Shown: positions 16,069 through 26,345, numbered from the stretch's first letter. The stretch: 64,000 nucleotides of DNA from Micromonospora luteifusca (GCF_016907275.1 NZ_JAFBBP010000001.1:4330001-4394000); one strand, 5' to 3'. Translations and numbers: made by a program. The notes: generated by a model not told the origin, from the letters alone.

Positions 16069-18747
16069 TCAGTCCGTATCGCCGCCGTCGTGGCCCGGGA
16101 TCGCCCGCAGTGCGGCCCACAGCTCGGCCCGGCCGGTCACGCCAAGCTTCGCGTAGATCCGCTGGAGGTGGTTTTCCACGGTCCGTGCGGAGAGGTAGAG
16201 CCGTTCGGCGATGGCCCGGCTGGGCGCGCCGTGCGCGGCGAGGCGGGCCACCTGCCACTCCCGCTCGGTGAGCACCGGTGCGCCGGCCTGCAGCGCCGGC
16301 GTCCGGATCAGGTCACAACGCCCGAGCAACCCGGCCAGGCGTTCCCGGGCATCGTTGGCCGTCGCCGACTGCTGCTGGCGCAACCGTTGCACGGCCTGGG
16401 AGGTTGCCTCGGCCGCGTACACGGTCAACTCCAGTGCGGCATAGTCGTCGGCGACCGCGAGCAGATCCGCGGCAGAGTCGGTCACCGCGGCGCGGGCGTG
16501 CCGGGCCAGCAGCGGCGGAAGCACCCCGTCGACCCGTTCGGAGAGCTCGGCCAGACGCTGTGCCACGGTGCGCCGGCCACCGTCGGAACAGGTGGGCCCG
16601 ACCGCCATGCCGGCCTGTTCCAGCCGGACGAGGTCGTGGAGGACGTGCACCTCGTGCCCGGCGAAGCCGTCCGAGCGCAGCCGGTCCACCAGGTCGCTGA
16701 GGTGCTTGACCGCGCCCGGCAGGTCACCCGACGTGGCAAGCGTCGCGCCCCGGGCCTGCTCCAGCCATGGGTAGAGCACCGCCATGCCTGGCGCGTGGGT
16801 GCGGTCCGCCTCGGCCATCGCCGCGGTGGCCTGCGCGGCGTCGCCGCGCAGCGCCGCCGACTGGGCGCGTTCGGCCTGGGCCAGACCGGCGTAGACCCGG
16901 CTGGTGGCCAGCACCGCACAGGCACCCAGCGAGGTACGCATGGCCGCGTCGCTCTGCCCGCGCAGCCGGGCCGCGTACGCCTGGAGGATGGCCAGGTAGC
17001 CGGTGCCGAGCCGGAAGTCGCCAGCGCCGGCGAGGTCGGCGAACTCGTCGGCCACGATCGCGTCGATCCCGGCGAGGTCGCCGGTGAGCATGAGCCGGGT
17101 GCCCCGGGCGAGCTCCAGGGCCAGCTGCAGGTACGGCATGTCGGTGCGCCAGTTGGCTACGGCGGAGTGCACCTGGGCGATCGCCGTACCGCTGCGGGTC
17201 AGCTGGCCCTGTGCGGCCTGGACGTACGCGATGGTGCAGCGGGCCAGCTCGCGGGCGGCGACGCCGGCCGCCGGCCGGTCCAGTACGCGTTGGCTGAGCC
17301 GTACCGCGGTGGTCGTGTCCAGTCGGTGCAGGCGCATGATGGCCTCGAAGGCGTGCACCCGGGAGCGGTCGGCGGAGTCGCTGAGTTGTTCGACCTGGCT
17401 CGCGATCTCCTCCACCGTGGACTGCCGGCTGAGCCCCCAGTAGCTGACCATCCCGCGCACGGTCAGCCAGCGGCAGAACCGCCGCTCGTCGCCGGGCTCG
17501 GGGGTCACCGCGTCGAGGACGTCGATCGCCTCGTCGGGCCGGTCGGCGAACATCAGGATGGTGGCGAGCAGCTCGGCGGCGTCGGAGCCGCCATCGGCGT
17601 GCAACGCGGCACGGGCCAGGCGGGTCGCCAGCGGCACGTCATAGCGGGTGAACGCCTGGACGGCGGCGTCCACCAACAACGCCGGGTCCTGTGCGGTGCC
17701 CGAGTCGAGTCGCCACACCGCGACCCGCAGCAGGTCGTCGCGGCGGCGCTTGCCGACCTGCTCGAGCAGCTCGGCGAGGTGTGCCTGAAGTCGGCGGGTG
17801 CGGCTGACCGGGCAGCGGCGGCGCATCACCTCGCCGTAGAGCGGATGAGCCAGCCGGACGTTGGTCCGTCGGTCGTGCTGGACGACGCTGATCAGGCCGC
17901 GTTCCTCGGCGGTCTCCACGTCGGCCGGGTCGGCGGCCTTGTTGAGCAGGTGCAGGCCGAGTGGTTCGCCGAACGCGACCAGCTCGACGACCGCGCGGAC
18001 GCCGTCGGTGAGTTTCCCGACCCGGGTGTCGATCAGGTCGGTCAGGTTCGGAGCCAGCTCCAGTCGCCCGGTCCACTTCCAGATCCCGTAGGTGCGTTTC
18101 AGCTCGGCGCTGCCGTTGGCGGCGTGCACCAGCTCCCGGAGCAGCAGCGGATTTCCCGCCGACAGCCGACCGAGCCGGTCGGCGGAGCCGGCGTCGACCG
18201 GGCCGCCCAGGATCGCCGCCAGCAGGCCGGCGGTTTCCGCATGCGGCATCGGGCTCAGCTCGACGTGCTCGACCAGGTCGTCGGTCCAGAGTGCGCGGAT
18301 CGGCAGCGGGATCTGCTCGCCGTCGCGCAGGGTGCCGACCACTGTGGCGTTCTCGGCGCGGGCGACCAGGTGCACCAGGGCGGCGGAGGGCGGATCGAGC
18401 AGGTGGGCATCGTCGATGGCGAGCACGATCCGGCGGCCGGCCGCCTGCTGTTGCAGCACGTTGAGCGCCCAGCGCAGGATCCCGGCGGGGGAGAGGCCCT
18501 GGGGCTGCTCGGCGGGGAGGACCTGCACCAGCCCGCCGAACGGCAGCGCGGCGGTGGTGGCGCTGGCGGCGATGGACCAGATCGCGAACCGTTCGGTGGG
18601 CAACGCGCTCACGCCTTCGCGCAGCAGCCGACTCTTGCCGATGCCCGCGCTGCCGCTGAAGAAGAGCCCGCGGCCGGCCTCGCCGGTCACCGCCGTCAGC
18701 AGGCGGTTGAGCTCGTCGGACCGGCCGACGAACTTCCATCGACTCAT
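16069..18747 (-). CDS. LuxR-family regulator with N-terminal AAA ATPase domain (LAL type)
   Basis: 892 residues from ATG 18747. Residues about 5-260 are a STAND-type ATPase: WKFVGRSDEL, Walker A FSGSAGIGKSRLLRE, and Walker B RRIVLAIDDAHLLDP. The middle, about 330-800, is alanine-rich helical repeat (TPR-like). The last 60 residues are a LuxR helix-turn-helix: LTEREWQVARLAAHG, then TVENHLQRIYAKLGV. Such proteins bind ATP and a ligand and activate metabolic or antibiotic genes. TATGCT 6 bases before ATG 18747 supports this start and a leaderless transcript. It is divergent from the dynamin-like gene. Its targets are unknown. Confidence 0.88.
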   Translation of the reverse strand: MSRWKFVGRSDELNRLLTAVTGEAGRGLFFSGSAGIGKSRLLREGVSALPTERFAIWSIAASATTAALPFGGLVQVLPAEQPQGLSPAGILRWALNVLQQQAAGRRIVLAIDDAHLLDPPSAALVHLVARAENATVVGTLRDGEQIPLPIRALWTDDLVEHVELSPMPHAETAGLLAAILGGPVDAGSADRLGRLSAGNPLLLRELVHAANGSAELKRTYGIWKWTGRLELAPNLTDLIDTRVGKLTDGVRAVVELVAFGEPLGLHLLNKAADPADVETAEERGLISVVQHDRRTNVRLAHPLYGEVMRRRCPVSRTRRLQAHLAELLEQVGKRRRDDLLRVAVWRLDSGTAQDPALLVDAAVQAFTRYDVPLATRLARAALHADGGSDAAELLATILMFADRPDEAIDVLDAVTPEPGDERRFCRWLTVRGMVSYWGLSRQSTVEEIASQVEQLSDSADRSRVHAFEAIMRLHRLDTTTAVRLSQRVLDRPAAGVAARELARCTIAYVQAAQGQLTRSGTAIAQVHSAVANWRTDMPYLQLALELARGTRLMLTGDLAGIDAIVADEFADLAGAGDFRLGTGYLAILQAYAARLRGQSDAAMRTSLGACAVLATSRVYAGLAQAERAQSAALRGDAAQATAAMAEADRTHAPGMAVLYPWLEQARGATLATSGDLPGAVKHLSDLVDRLRSDGFAGHEVHVLHDLVRLEQAGMAVGPTCSDGGRRTVAQRLAELSERVDGVLPPLLARHARAAVTDSAADLLAVADDYAALELTVYAAEATSQAVQRLRQQQSATANDARERLAGLLGRCDLIRTPALQAGAPVLTEREWQVARLAAHGAPSRAIAERLYLSARTVENHLQRIYAKLGVTGRAELWAALRAIPGHDGGDTD

Positions 18748-18753
18748 CCGCGC

Positions 18754-18759
18754 AGCATA
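18754..18759 (-). promoter_or_regulatory. -10 box for a leaderless LuxR-regulator transcript
   Basis: Reads TATGCT on the minus strand, 6 bases before ATG 18747. Confidence 0.5.
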
Positions 18760-18942
18760 TCGATCGGAATCCGTCCGCGCCCGCACCGTCACGCAACGAA
18801 GTTGAGTAGTCGCACAATTACCGGTGAGTATTCCCGGTGTTCCACCTGGTTGCCGGCCCGCCCGTAGTCTTCCGGCATCCGGGTTTGCACCGGAATTCCC
18901 ACCCGACCGGATGTCCGGTCAACTGCCCTGGGAGGCCACCTG

Positions 18943-20502
18943 ATGAAGCAGGGCCCTCTCCCCTCGGTCGACTCGTCGGACGACATCGTGGGCACAGCCG
19001 ACCTGCCCAGCGGTGGCCCACTGCCCACCCGGGTCGGCGTGACCGACTCGGCCCCGGAGGAGCCCCTCGGTGTGGTCGCCGTCGGCCCGGGCGGTGCCGA
19101 ACGACGCGCCGTGCTCGCCCGGCTGCTCGGGCTCGACCCGGTCATGCTCACCGTGCCTGCGGGCAGTTGGCTGGTGGTGCGGAACGCGAAGGCGCCCACC
19201 CGGGCGGCGTTCGTGCCCGGTTACCGCCAGCCGCACTCGTACGGCGCGGACCGCAACGCCGCCGGCCCGGCGTTGGCCCGTCCGCCCCGGCGGGTCGAGT
19301 TGAGCGTGCCCGAGCCACTGCTGCGGCACTTCGCTCTGATCGACGTTCCGGACACGGCCACGCTCGGTGCGGCCGGCAGGCGGGTGCTGCTCGACGCGGT
19401 GGGCCGGGCCGGCGCGCTGCTCTTCGTGATCGCCGCCAACCAGGCGTTCACCGCCGCTGAGCTGAACCTGCTCGCCGAGGTCGCCCCGACCCCGGTGGAG
19501 GTTGTCTTCGCGGTGACCCCCGGCGCGGCAGGTTGGGCGCCACTGGTCGACGGTGCGGCGGCGACGGAGGACGCGGGGGCGTCCGTCCCGCCGGTCGGGG
19601 GTCCGGCGACGGAGGTGGACGCGGCCGCGGTGACCGTGGCGGCCCACCGGGCCGCGCTGTTGGCCGCGGTGCCGACGCTTGCCGGCGCGCGGTGGTTCCC
19701 GATCGACGCCCACGCCGTCGGGGACTGCGCCGCCGACCTGCGCCGGGCGTTGGTGGGCTGGTCGTCGGTGCAGGGGCTGCAGCGGGCCAGTGCCGACCCG
19801 CCGGTGCTGCCGGGCCAGCACGGTCGGGTAGCCGTGGCCGCCGATCCGGGAGGCTGGTCCGAGCAACTCGACCGGCAGACCCGCTCGTGTGCTCAGCGGA
19901 TCCGTCAGCACCTCGCCCTGGAGTTGGCGAACATCCACCTGCGCGCGGTTCAGGAGATCGTGTTCGGGGTCGGCTGCGCCGGCATACCCGACCTACTGGA
20001 CCGGGAGATGGCCGCGTTGTCGCTGTTGGCCACCGCGCAGTGCGACCATGCGGTGCGCGGCATCGTGGCCGACGCCGCGGCCCGGGTGCTCGGCGCGCCG
20101 CCGTCCGAGGGAGTGCGCCGGCGGATCGCCACCGCCGTGCAGTACGGCCTGACCGATCACCGGCCCGGCCATGAGTTGGACAAGGTGCTGCTGGTCACCA
20201 GCACGGCTGGGGTGGCCGGGTTGACCGGCGCGGAGGCGATCGACGCCCTCGCCAACTATCCGACGGCGTCCCGCGACGAGGTGCTCCCGCCGGTCGCGGT
20301 GGCGCTCTCCGGCGGGTGCTGGCAGCAGTGGCGGATGCCCGGCAACGACGACCACAGCGCGGCGCGGGCCTGGTCCCAACGTGCGGTGCGGGAGGTCGAG
20401 CTGGGGTTGTCCCGGGAGATCTCCCGGCGGTTCGAAGTGATCCGGCTCTCGCTGGGCGCGGTGCTCTCCGATGCAGTCGATCACGGCATCCTGCTCGCCT
20501 GA
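18943..20502 (+). CDS. Degenerate dynamin-like GTPase-fold protein
   Basis: 519 residues; product not recognised with certainty. The N-terminal half runs like a bacterial dynamin-family GTPase: a P-loop position at [20 protein letters not shown] (no Lys-Ser/Thr), a G3 position at [14 protein letters not shown] (DVPD rather than DTPG), a hydrophobic strand [16 protein letters not shown] and a G4 position VVFAVTPG (no TKxD). The C-terminal half is mostly helical. GTP hydrolysis therefore looks lost or highly modified. ATG 18943 has GGAGG 7 bases upstream. The divergent neighbour is the LuxR-type ATPase; clpS follows at 149 bases. Acidic and Ala-rich stretches around residues 205-235 look like a disordered insert. 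Confidence 0.5.
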   Translation: MKQGPLPSVDSSDDIVGTADLPSGGPLPTRVGVTDSAPEEPLGVVAVGPGGAERRAVLARLLGLDPVMLTVPAGSWLVVRNAKAPTRAAFVPGYRQPHSYGADRNAAGPALARPPRRVELSVPEPLLRHFALIDVPDTATLGAAGRRVLLDAVGRAGALLFVIAANQAFTAAELNLLAEVAPTPVEVVFAVTPGAAGWAPLVDGAAATEDAGASVPPVGGPATEVDAAAVTVAAHRAALLAAVPTLAGARWFPIDAHAVGDCAADLRRALVGWSSVQGLQRASADPPVLPGQHGRVAVAADPGGWSEQLDRQTRSCAQRIRQHLALELANIHLRAVQEIVFGVGCAGIPDLLDREMAALSLLATAQCDHAVRGIVADAAARVLGAPPSEGVRRRIATAVQYGLTDHRPGHELDKVLLVTSTAGVAGLTGAEAIDALANYPTASRDEVLPPVAVALSGGCWQQWRMPGNDDHSAARAWSQRAVREVELGLSREISRRFEVIRLSLGAVLSDAVDHGILLA

Positions 20503-20650
20503 CGGCGTGGCCGCCCCCCGGTCCGGGTCTGCTCCGCACCGCGCCTCCGATGGCGTCCGGGGCGGGTCAGAGGTGTCCGGCGTGGGCGATCCGCGCCGGG
20601 CCGGCGTTCCGGTTCCTCGGTTCCGGGAAACCGGTGGCACGATGGGGGGC

Positions 20651-20941
20651 ATGGCGGCTCCGCAGGTTGCACCGGTCGAGACGCCGGACACTGACGAGGT
20701 GCCGGCGGCTGACCGGCAATGGGTGACGATCGTGTGGGACGACCCGGTCAATCTGATGACGTACGTGACCTGGGTCTTCCAGAAGCTTTTCGGCTACAGC
20801 CGGGAGAGGGCCGAGCAGTTGATGCTGGACGTGCACCACAAGGGCCGTGCCGTGGTCTCCACCGGTGCCCGGGAGCGGATGGAGCACGACGCGTCGCAGC
20901 TGCACGCGTACGGGCTGTGGGCGACGGTGGACCGGTCATGA
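20651..20941 (+). CDS. clpS: ATP-dependent Clp protease adaptor ClpS
   Basis: 96 residues. ClpS binds N-degron residues and hands substrates to ClpC/ClpA. Seen: [20 protein letters not shown] (the DDPVN motif and the helix lining the N-end pocket) and the conserved [24 protein letters not shown] 20651 is taken; ATG 20642 (three codons earlier) is also possible, and neither has a clear Shine-Dalgarno. Its stop overlaps the next start by ATGA, the usual pairing with a DUF2017 gene in actinobacteria. Confidence 0.93.
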   Translation: MAAPQVAPVETPDTDEVPAADRQWVTIVWDDPVNLMTYVTWVFQKLFGYSRERAEQLMLDVHHKGRAVVSTGARERMEHDASQLHAYGLWATVDRS

Positions 20942-21438
20942 GCATGTTCCGCCGCCAGGCCGGCCGTTATGTCGCCATCTTCGCCGTCGACGAGGTGCGG
21001 GTGTTGCGCAAGGTCGCCTCCGAGGTGGTCGGCCTGCTCACCGACGGTTTCGACCACACCGACCCGGTCGTCGGTCGGCTCTTCCCGGCGGTCTACCCGA
21101 AGGACGCGCCCGGCACCGCCGAGTTCCGCCGCTACACCGAGGGCGACCTGAAGACCGCGAAGATCGATCAGGCGGGGGCGATCCTGGCCGCGCTGCCCGA
21201 CGACGCCGGCGGTGAGGTGCGACTGGACGCCGAGGCGGCCGAGGCATGGTTGCGGGCGCTGAACGACGCCCGACTCGCGATGGGCGTCCGACTGGAGATC
21301 AAGGACGGCACGGATCTGGGCGAGGAGTTGGACGACGCGGTCGCCGAGGACCCCGCCTCCAGCCGGGTGTTCCAGCTTTCGGTCTACGCGTACCTCGGGT
21401 ATCTGCAGGAGTCGCTGCTCAACGCCTTGATCGACTAG
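20938..21438 (+). CDS. DUF2017 family protein
   Basis: 166 residues. A conserved actinobacterial protein found next to clpS; function unknown. Seen: [20 protein letters not shown] at the N-terminus, [21 protein letters not shown] in the middle and a C-terminal helix [17 protein letters not shown]. No signal peptide or membrane span. ATG 20938 overlaps the clpS stop by 4 bases, so it is probably translated with ClpS. Confidence 0.88.
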   Translation: MSMFRRQAGRYVAIFAVDEVRVLRKVASEVVGLLTDGFDHTDPVVGRLFPAVYPKDAPGTAEFRRYTEGDLKTAKIDQAGAILAALPDDAGGEVRLDAEAAEAWLRALNDARLAMGVRLEIKDGTDLGEELDDAVAEDPASSRVFQLSVYAYLGYLQESLLNALID

Positions 21439-21477
21439 TCGTGACCGGCACCACTTCGGCCCGTGCTCGGCAGGCGT

Positions 21478-21483
21478 TAGGCT
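21478..21483 (+). promoter_or_regulatory. -10 box for a leaderless cys-cluster transcript
   Basis: TAGGCT ends 7 bases before GTG 21491, with no Shine-Dalgarno in between. This starts the mec-cysO-cysM unit and favours GTG 21491 over GTG 21485. Confidence 0.6.
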
Positions 21484-21490
21484 GGTGCAC

Positions 21491-21979
21491 GTGCTGAGCA
21501 TCGACCGGTCGATCATCGACGCGATCGTCGCCCACGCGCGCCGGGATCACCCCGACGAGGCGTGCGGCGTGGTCGCCGGTCCCGTCGGCAGCGACACCCC
21601 GACCCGGCACATCCCGATGGACAACGCCGCGCGGTCGATGACCTTCTACGAGTTCGACTCGATGGAGCACCTGCGGGTGTGGCGGGAGATGGACGACCGG
21701 GACGAGGAGCCCGTGGTCATCTACCACTCGCACACCGCCACCGAGGCGTACCCGTCACGGACGGATGTCTCCTTCGCCGGCGAGCCGGGCGCGCATTACC
21801 TGCTCGTCTCGACGCGTGAGCCCGACTCGGAGGAGATCCGGTCGTTCCGGATCGTCGACGGCGTGGTCACCGAGGAGCCGGTTCGGGTCGTGGAGGCCGG
21901 CGTCGACCCACATGCCGTCCAGTCCTACATGTTCGGGCAGAGCCCGGCGACGGTCGACTACGAGTGTTCCGGCCGCTGA
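21491..21979 (+). CDS. mec: M67 (JAMM) metallopeptidase, CysO-cysteine hydrolase
   Basis: 162 residues from GTG 21491. The JAMM zinc signature is plain: a conserved Glu early (HPDEACGVVAG), then VIYHSHTATEAYPSRTD with the His-X-His, Ser and Asp. In Mycobacterium tuberculosis the homologue Mec releases cysteine from the CysO carrier. cysO and cysM follow on the same strand, so the same job is likely here. Because this CysO has residues after its Gly-Gly, the enzyme may also have to process the precursor. Confidence 0.88.
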   Translation: MLSIDRSIIDAIVAHARRDHPDEACGVVAGPVGSDTPTRHIPMDNAARSMTFYEFDSMEHLRVWREMDDRDEEPVVIYHSHTATEAYPSRTDVSFAGEPGAHYLLVSTREPDSEEIRSFRIVDGVVTEEPVRVVEAGVDPHAVQSYMFGQSPATVDYECSGR

Positions 21980-22045
21980 TCCGTCAGCGTCCGCACCCGT
22001 CTCGTCCCGTCACCGTAGGCACACCCGATCGAGGAGTTCGACATC

Positions 22046-23358
<1,313 letters not shown>

Positions 23359-23376
23359 ACGGACTGGTCTTCCCGG

Positions 23377-23410
23377 GTACGGGCCGTCGATGTGCGTCGA
23401 CGGCCCGTAC
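23377..23410 (+). terminator. Terminator hairpin after cysM
   Basis: A perfect 14-bp stem (23377-23390 with 23397-23410) and a 6-base loop lie 18 bases after the cysM stop. Confidence 0.75.
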
Positions 23411-23434
23411 TCTGCCCGGCGGGCTGTGAGCACG

Positions 23435-23450
23435 TGTCACGTTCGTGACA
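23435..23450. promoter_or_regulatory. Palindromic candidate operator upstream of the phosphodiesterase gene
   Basis: TGTCACGTTCGTGACA has perfect 7-base arms. Its centre is about 60 bases before the inferred transcription start at 23503, a usual site for an activator of the CRP type, though the half-sites are not the standard TGTGA/TCACA. The factor is unknown. Confidence 0.4.
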
Positions 23451-23489
23451 ACTTCCGTTGGATGATTCTTGCTGCCGGGCACCCCAGCG

Positions 23490-23495
23490 TAGGCT
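23490..23495 (+). promoter_or_regulatory. -10 box for a leaderless upstream ORF
   Basis: TAGGCT ends 7 bases before GTG 23503, the same layout as at 21478-21491. Confidence 0.5.
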
Positions 23496-23502
23496 GCGCA
23501 GC

Positions 23503-23592
23503 GTGACGTACGCGTCGGTAGAGATCATGGCTGGGGCGACGGCCGCCACGAATGCTACTGACAGTGACAGCGAGACAACTCGATGCGACTGA
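23503..23592 (+). CDS. Leaderless upstream ORF (29 residues) overlapping the next gene
   Basis: GTG 23503 opens a 29-codon frame rich in Thr, Ala, Ser and Asp, ending at TGA 23590-23592. It overlaps the ATG of the metallo-hydrolase (23583) by 10 bases in another frame. It has no known domain. Support is positional: TAGGCT lies 7 bases upstream, matching other leaderless starts in this window, and the next gene has no clear Shine-Dalgarno. Ribosomes ending here could restart at 23583. It may be a leader peptide or chance. Confidence 0.35.
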   Translation: MTYASVEIMAGATAATNATDSDSETTRCD

Positions 23593-24326
23593 CCGTCCTT
23601 GGAAGCGCTGGGAGTTTCCCCGGCCCCGAGTCGCCCTGCTCGGCCTACCTCGTCGAGGCTGACGGTTTTCGCCTCCTGGTCGACTTCGGTTCGGGCTCGC
23701 TGTCCAGCCTTCAGCGGTACGCCGGGTTGCATGCCCCGGACGCGATCCTGCTGACCCACCTGCACTGTGATCACATGTTCGACGCTGTTCTCTATGTGGT
23801 GGTGCGCCGGTGGGCCCCGGACGGCCCCTACCCGGCGCTGCCGGTGTACGCGCCCGCTGGCGCGCCGGACCGGCTCAGCGCCGCGTACGGCGAGGACGGT
23901 TCGGTGGAGGACGTGTACCAGTTCTATGCGCTCCAGCCGGGCACCTTCCCGATCGGCCCGTTCACCGTCACCGTCGACCGGGTCAACCATCCCGTCGAGA
24001 CGTACGGCGTGCGGTTGGAGCACGACGGCCGTTCGCTGTGTTACTCGTCGGACACCGCGCCCTGCGAGGCGTTGCTGCGGCTGGCGCAGAACGCCGACGT
24101 GTTCCTCTGCGAGGCCAGTTACCTTGACGGCGTGGACAATCCGCCGGATCTGCACCTGACCGGTCGGGAGGCCGGTGAGGCGGCGACCAAGGCCGCGGTG
24201 GGCCGGCTGTTGCTCACCCACCTGGTGCCCGCCTGGGGCAGTGAGGCGCACACGCTGGAGTCGGCCGCCTCCGCGTACGCGGGGCCGCTCGAGGTGGTCC
24301 GGCCCGGCGCCAGCTACGACGTCTGA
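23583..24326 (+). CDS. MBL-fold metallo-hydrolase, probable cAMP phosphodiesterase (Rv1339-like)
   Basis: 247 residues. A beta-lactamase-fold hydrolase with the zinc motif [14 protein letters not shown], a later His in VNHPVETYG, Asp in YSSDTAP and the closing TGREAGEAA then LLLTHLVP. Order and neighbours (cys genes before, rph and rdgB after) match M. tuberculosis Rv1339, reported as an atypical class II cAMP phosphodiesterase; that activity is inferred here. The start ATG 23583 lies inside the end of a possible leader ORF, and a palindrome lies upstream at 23435. Confidence 0.78.
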   Translation: MRLTVLGSAGSFPGPESPCSAYLVEADGFRLLVDFGSGSLSSLQRYAGLHAPDAILLTHLHCDHMFDAVLYVVVRRWAPDGPYPALPVYAPAGAPDRLSAAYGEDGSVEDVYQFYALQPGTFPIGPFTVTVDRVNHPVETYGVRLEHDGRSLCYSSDTAPCEALLRLAQNADVFLCEASYLDGVDNPPDLHLTGREAGEAATKAAVGRLLLTHLVPAWGSEAHTLESAASAYAGPLEVVRPGASYDV

Positions 24327-24329
24327 CGC

Positions 24330-24701
24330 ACCGGGTCGACCTGGCCCGGCTCTACGCCAGCCTGGACCTGTTCGTGCACACCGGACCGCACGAGACCTTC
24401 GGCCAAACCCTTCAGGAGGCGCTGGCCTCCGGGGTGCCGGTCGTGGCGCGAACAGCGGTGGTCCGGCCGATCTGGTCGACCAGGGTGTGACCGGGCTGCT
24501 GGTGCCACCGGCGACGGCGACGCGCTGGCCACCGCGGCCGTCGACCTGGCGGGCGACGCCGAACGGCGGCGGGCCTACGGGCTGGCCGCCCGGGTCGCCG
24601 TCAGCCGGCGTAGCTGGGCGGCCGTCGGCGACGAGCTGATCGGGCACTACCACGCGGTACGGGCAGTGGCCGCCACCGTCGGCCTGCCGGCCGCGTCGTG
24701 A
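24330..24701 (+). pseudogene. Glycosyltransferase (GT4) remnant, C-terminal part with two frameshifts
   Basis: Right after the previous stop a glycosyltransferase sequence resumes in mid-gene: [39 protein letters not shown], the classic nucleotide-sugar binding block. After GVPVVA the frame breaks; restoring one C gives [21 protein letters not shown] in the next frame. A second single-base loss after VPP then gives DGDALATAAVDLAGDAERRR up to a stop at 24699-24701. The 5' two thirds are absent. Two one-base deletions within 100 bases fit decay rather than sequencing error. No product is expected. Confidence 0.75.
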
Positions 24702-24940
24702 CCGGGGCTGCGGGCGGGCTGCGGATCGTGCGGCTCGCCAACTTCGTGACGGCACGCTCCGGTGGGCTGCGTACCGCGGTGACCCGCCTGGCGGCCCGGC
24801 CGGAGGCGGATCGGCGGAGGGTCGCCCGGGCCAGAGCCGAGGAGTTCGGGTGGTCGGCGGCGGTCACCGGGTTCCTCCGGGTGCACGACGCGAACACACC
24901 TCGGGGCACCCCGAGCGAGGTGGGCTACCGGACCGCATAG
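24698..24940 (+). pseudogene. Glycosyltransferase (GT4) remnant, internally deleted
   Basis: An open frame of 80 codons from GTG 24698, which overlaps the stop of the first remnant as GTGA. It starts like a GT4 N-terminus (LRIVRLANFVTARSGGLRTA) and then jumps to a GT4 C-terminus (RVARARAEEFGWSAAVTGFL). About 250 residues of the middle, including both substrate sites, are missing. The pair looks like two once-coupled glycosyltransferase genes now decayed between the phosphodiesterase and rph genes. The TAG stop also forms part of the rph promoter. A small protein could still be made, but not an active enzyme. Confidence 0.7.
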
Positions 24941-24943
24941 GGT
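24938..24943 (+). promoter_or_regulatory. -10 box for a leaderless rph transcript
   Basis: TAGGGT ends 6 bases before ATG 24950; it overlaps the stop codon of the upstream remnant. Confidence 0.5.
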
Positions 24944-24949
24944 GCAGGG

Positions 24950-25675
24950 ATGGCGCGACCTGACGGGCGAGGGCCCTCTCAACTTCGACCGGTGACCCTG
25001 ACCCGAGGCTGGAGCACCCATCCGGAGGGCTCGGTGCTCGTCGAGTTCGGCGGCACCCGGGTGCTCTGCACGGCGAGCGTCACCGAGGGGGTGCCCCGCT
25101 GGCGCAAGGGCTCCGGGCTCGGCTGGGTGACCGCCGAGTACGCGATGCTGCCCCGGGCCACCAACACCCGCTCCGACCGGGAGAGCGTCAAGGGTCGGGT
25201 CGGTGGCCGCACCCACGAGATCTCTCGGCTGATCGGCCGTAGCCTGCGGGCCAGCATCGACCTCAAGGCGCTCGGCGAGAACTCGATCGTGCTCGACTGC
25301 GACGTGCTCCAGGCCGACGGCGGCACCCGGACGGCCGCGATCACCGGCGCGTACGTCGCGTTGCACGACGCGGTGGGGTGGCTCGCCGCCCGCAAGGCGT
25401 TGGCCGGGAAGCCGGACAAGGTGATGCACCGGTCGGTGGCCGCGGTCAGCGTGGGGATCATCGCCGGTGAGGCGCGACTGGACCTCTGCTACGAGGAGGA
25501 CGTCGCCGCCGAGGTGGACATGAACGTGGTCTGCACCGGTGCGGGTGACTTCGTGGAGGTGCAGGGCACCGGCGAGGCGGGCGTGTTCGCCCGGGACCAG
25601 CTCGACAGCCTGCTGGACCTGGCCGTGGCCGGATGCGCCGAGTTGGCCGAAGCCCAGCGGAAGGCTCTCGCGTGA
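24950..25675 (+). CDS. rph: Ribonuclease PH
   Basis: 241 residues. A phosphorolytic 3'-5' exoribonuclease that trims tRNA 3' ends. Seen: [22 protein letters not shown], the RNA-binding stretch [28 protein letters not shown] and the catalytic [19 protein letters not shown]. Full family length. ATG 24950, probably leaderless. rdgB follows, the common actinobacterial pairing. Confidence 0.95.
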   Translation: MARPDGRGPSQLRPVTLTRGWSTHPEGSVLVEFGGTRVLCTASVTEGVPRWRKGSGLGWVTAEYAMLPRATNTRSDRESVKGRVGGRTHEISRLIGRSLRASIDLKALGENSIVLDCDVLQADGGTRTAAITGAYVALHDAVGWLAARKALAGKPDKVMHRSVAAVSVGIIAGEARLDLCYEEDVAAEVDMNVVCTGAGDFVEVQGTGEAGVFARDQLDSLLDLAVAGCAELAEAQRKALA

Positions 25676-25717
25676 GCGCGAGGAGTGAGCTTGCGAGCCC
25701 CGCAGTCGCGAACAAAG
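25676..25717 (+). repeat. Short intergenic repeat-like segment between rph and rdgB
   Basis: The segment GCGCGAGGAGTGAGCTTGCG followed by AGCCCCGCAGTCGCGAAC begins directly at the rph stop. From memory, near-identical segments trail many gene ends in Micromonospora; only one copy is visible here, so its repeat nature is recollection, not seen. Confidence 0.35.
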
Positions 25718-25727
25718 GTGATTCAGC

Positions 25728-26345
25728 ATGAACAAGGTCCTGCTCGCCACCCGTAACCGTAAGAAGCTGGTGGAACTTCAGCGGATCCTGGACGGCGCGC
25801 TCGGTGCGCACCGGATCGCCCTGATCGGGCTGGACGACATCGAGCAGTACGCGGAGCTGCCGGAGACCGGCCTGACCTTCGGCGAGAACGCACTCATCAA
25901 GGCGCGGGAGGGCTGCCGCCAGAGCGGCCTGCCAACCATCGCCGACGACTCGGGGATCGCGGTGGACGCGCTCAACGGGATGCCGGGGGTGTTCAGCGCC
26001 CGCTGGTCCGGCCGGCACGGCGACGATAAGGCCAACCTTCAGCTGGTGCTGGATCAGATCGCCGACGTGCCCGACGAGCAGCGGGCCGCCTCGTTCGTCT
26101 GCACTGTGGCGTTGGTGCTGCCCGGCGGCAAGGAGCACCTGGTCGATGGCCGGCAGTCCGGTCGGGTGCTGCGCGCTCCGCGCGGCGATGGTGGGTTCGG
26201 CTACGACCCGATCTTCCTCGGCGACGGGCAGGACCGGACCAACGCCGAGTTGACCCCGGCCGAGAAGGACGCCATCAGCCACCGCGGCAAGGCGCTGCGG
26301 GAGCTGGCGAAGCTGGTCGCCAAGGTCCTGCCGCCCGCCGCCTGA
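25728..26345 (+). CDS. rdgB: RdgB/HAM1 non-canonical purine NTP pyrophosphatase
   Basis: 205 residues. It hydrolyses XTP, ITP and dITP to monophosphates to keep damaged purines out of nucleic acids. Seen: LATRNRKKLVELQRIL, FGENALIKAREG, IADDSGIAVDALNGMPGVFSARW cut across two blocks, and GFGYDPIFL then ISHRGKALREL. ATG 25728 preceded by AAAGGTGATT. The last codons and the stop form the first unit of a 31-bp tandem repeat. Confidence 0.95.
   Translation: MNKVLLATRNRKKLVELQRILDGALGAHRIALIGLDDIEQYAELPETGLTFGENALIKAREGCRQSGLPTIADDSGIAVDALNGMPGVFSARWSGRHGDDKANLQLVLDQIADVPDEQRAASFVCTVALVLPGGKEHLVDGRQSGRVLRAPRGDGGFGYDPIFLGDGQDRTNAELTPAEKDAISHRGKALRELAKLVAKVLPPAA

Noticed and set aside
16090..18867. 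A 925-codon plus-strand frame opposite the LuxR-type regulator
   Set aside because: Antisense shadow; the minus strand shows Walker motifs and a LuxR helix-turn-helix.
23425..23440. A standard CRP site (TGTGA-N6-TCACA) upstream of the phosphodiesterase
   Set aside because: TGTGA and TCAC are present but separated by 7 bases rather than 6; the overlapping perfect palindrome at 23435-23450 is reported instead.
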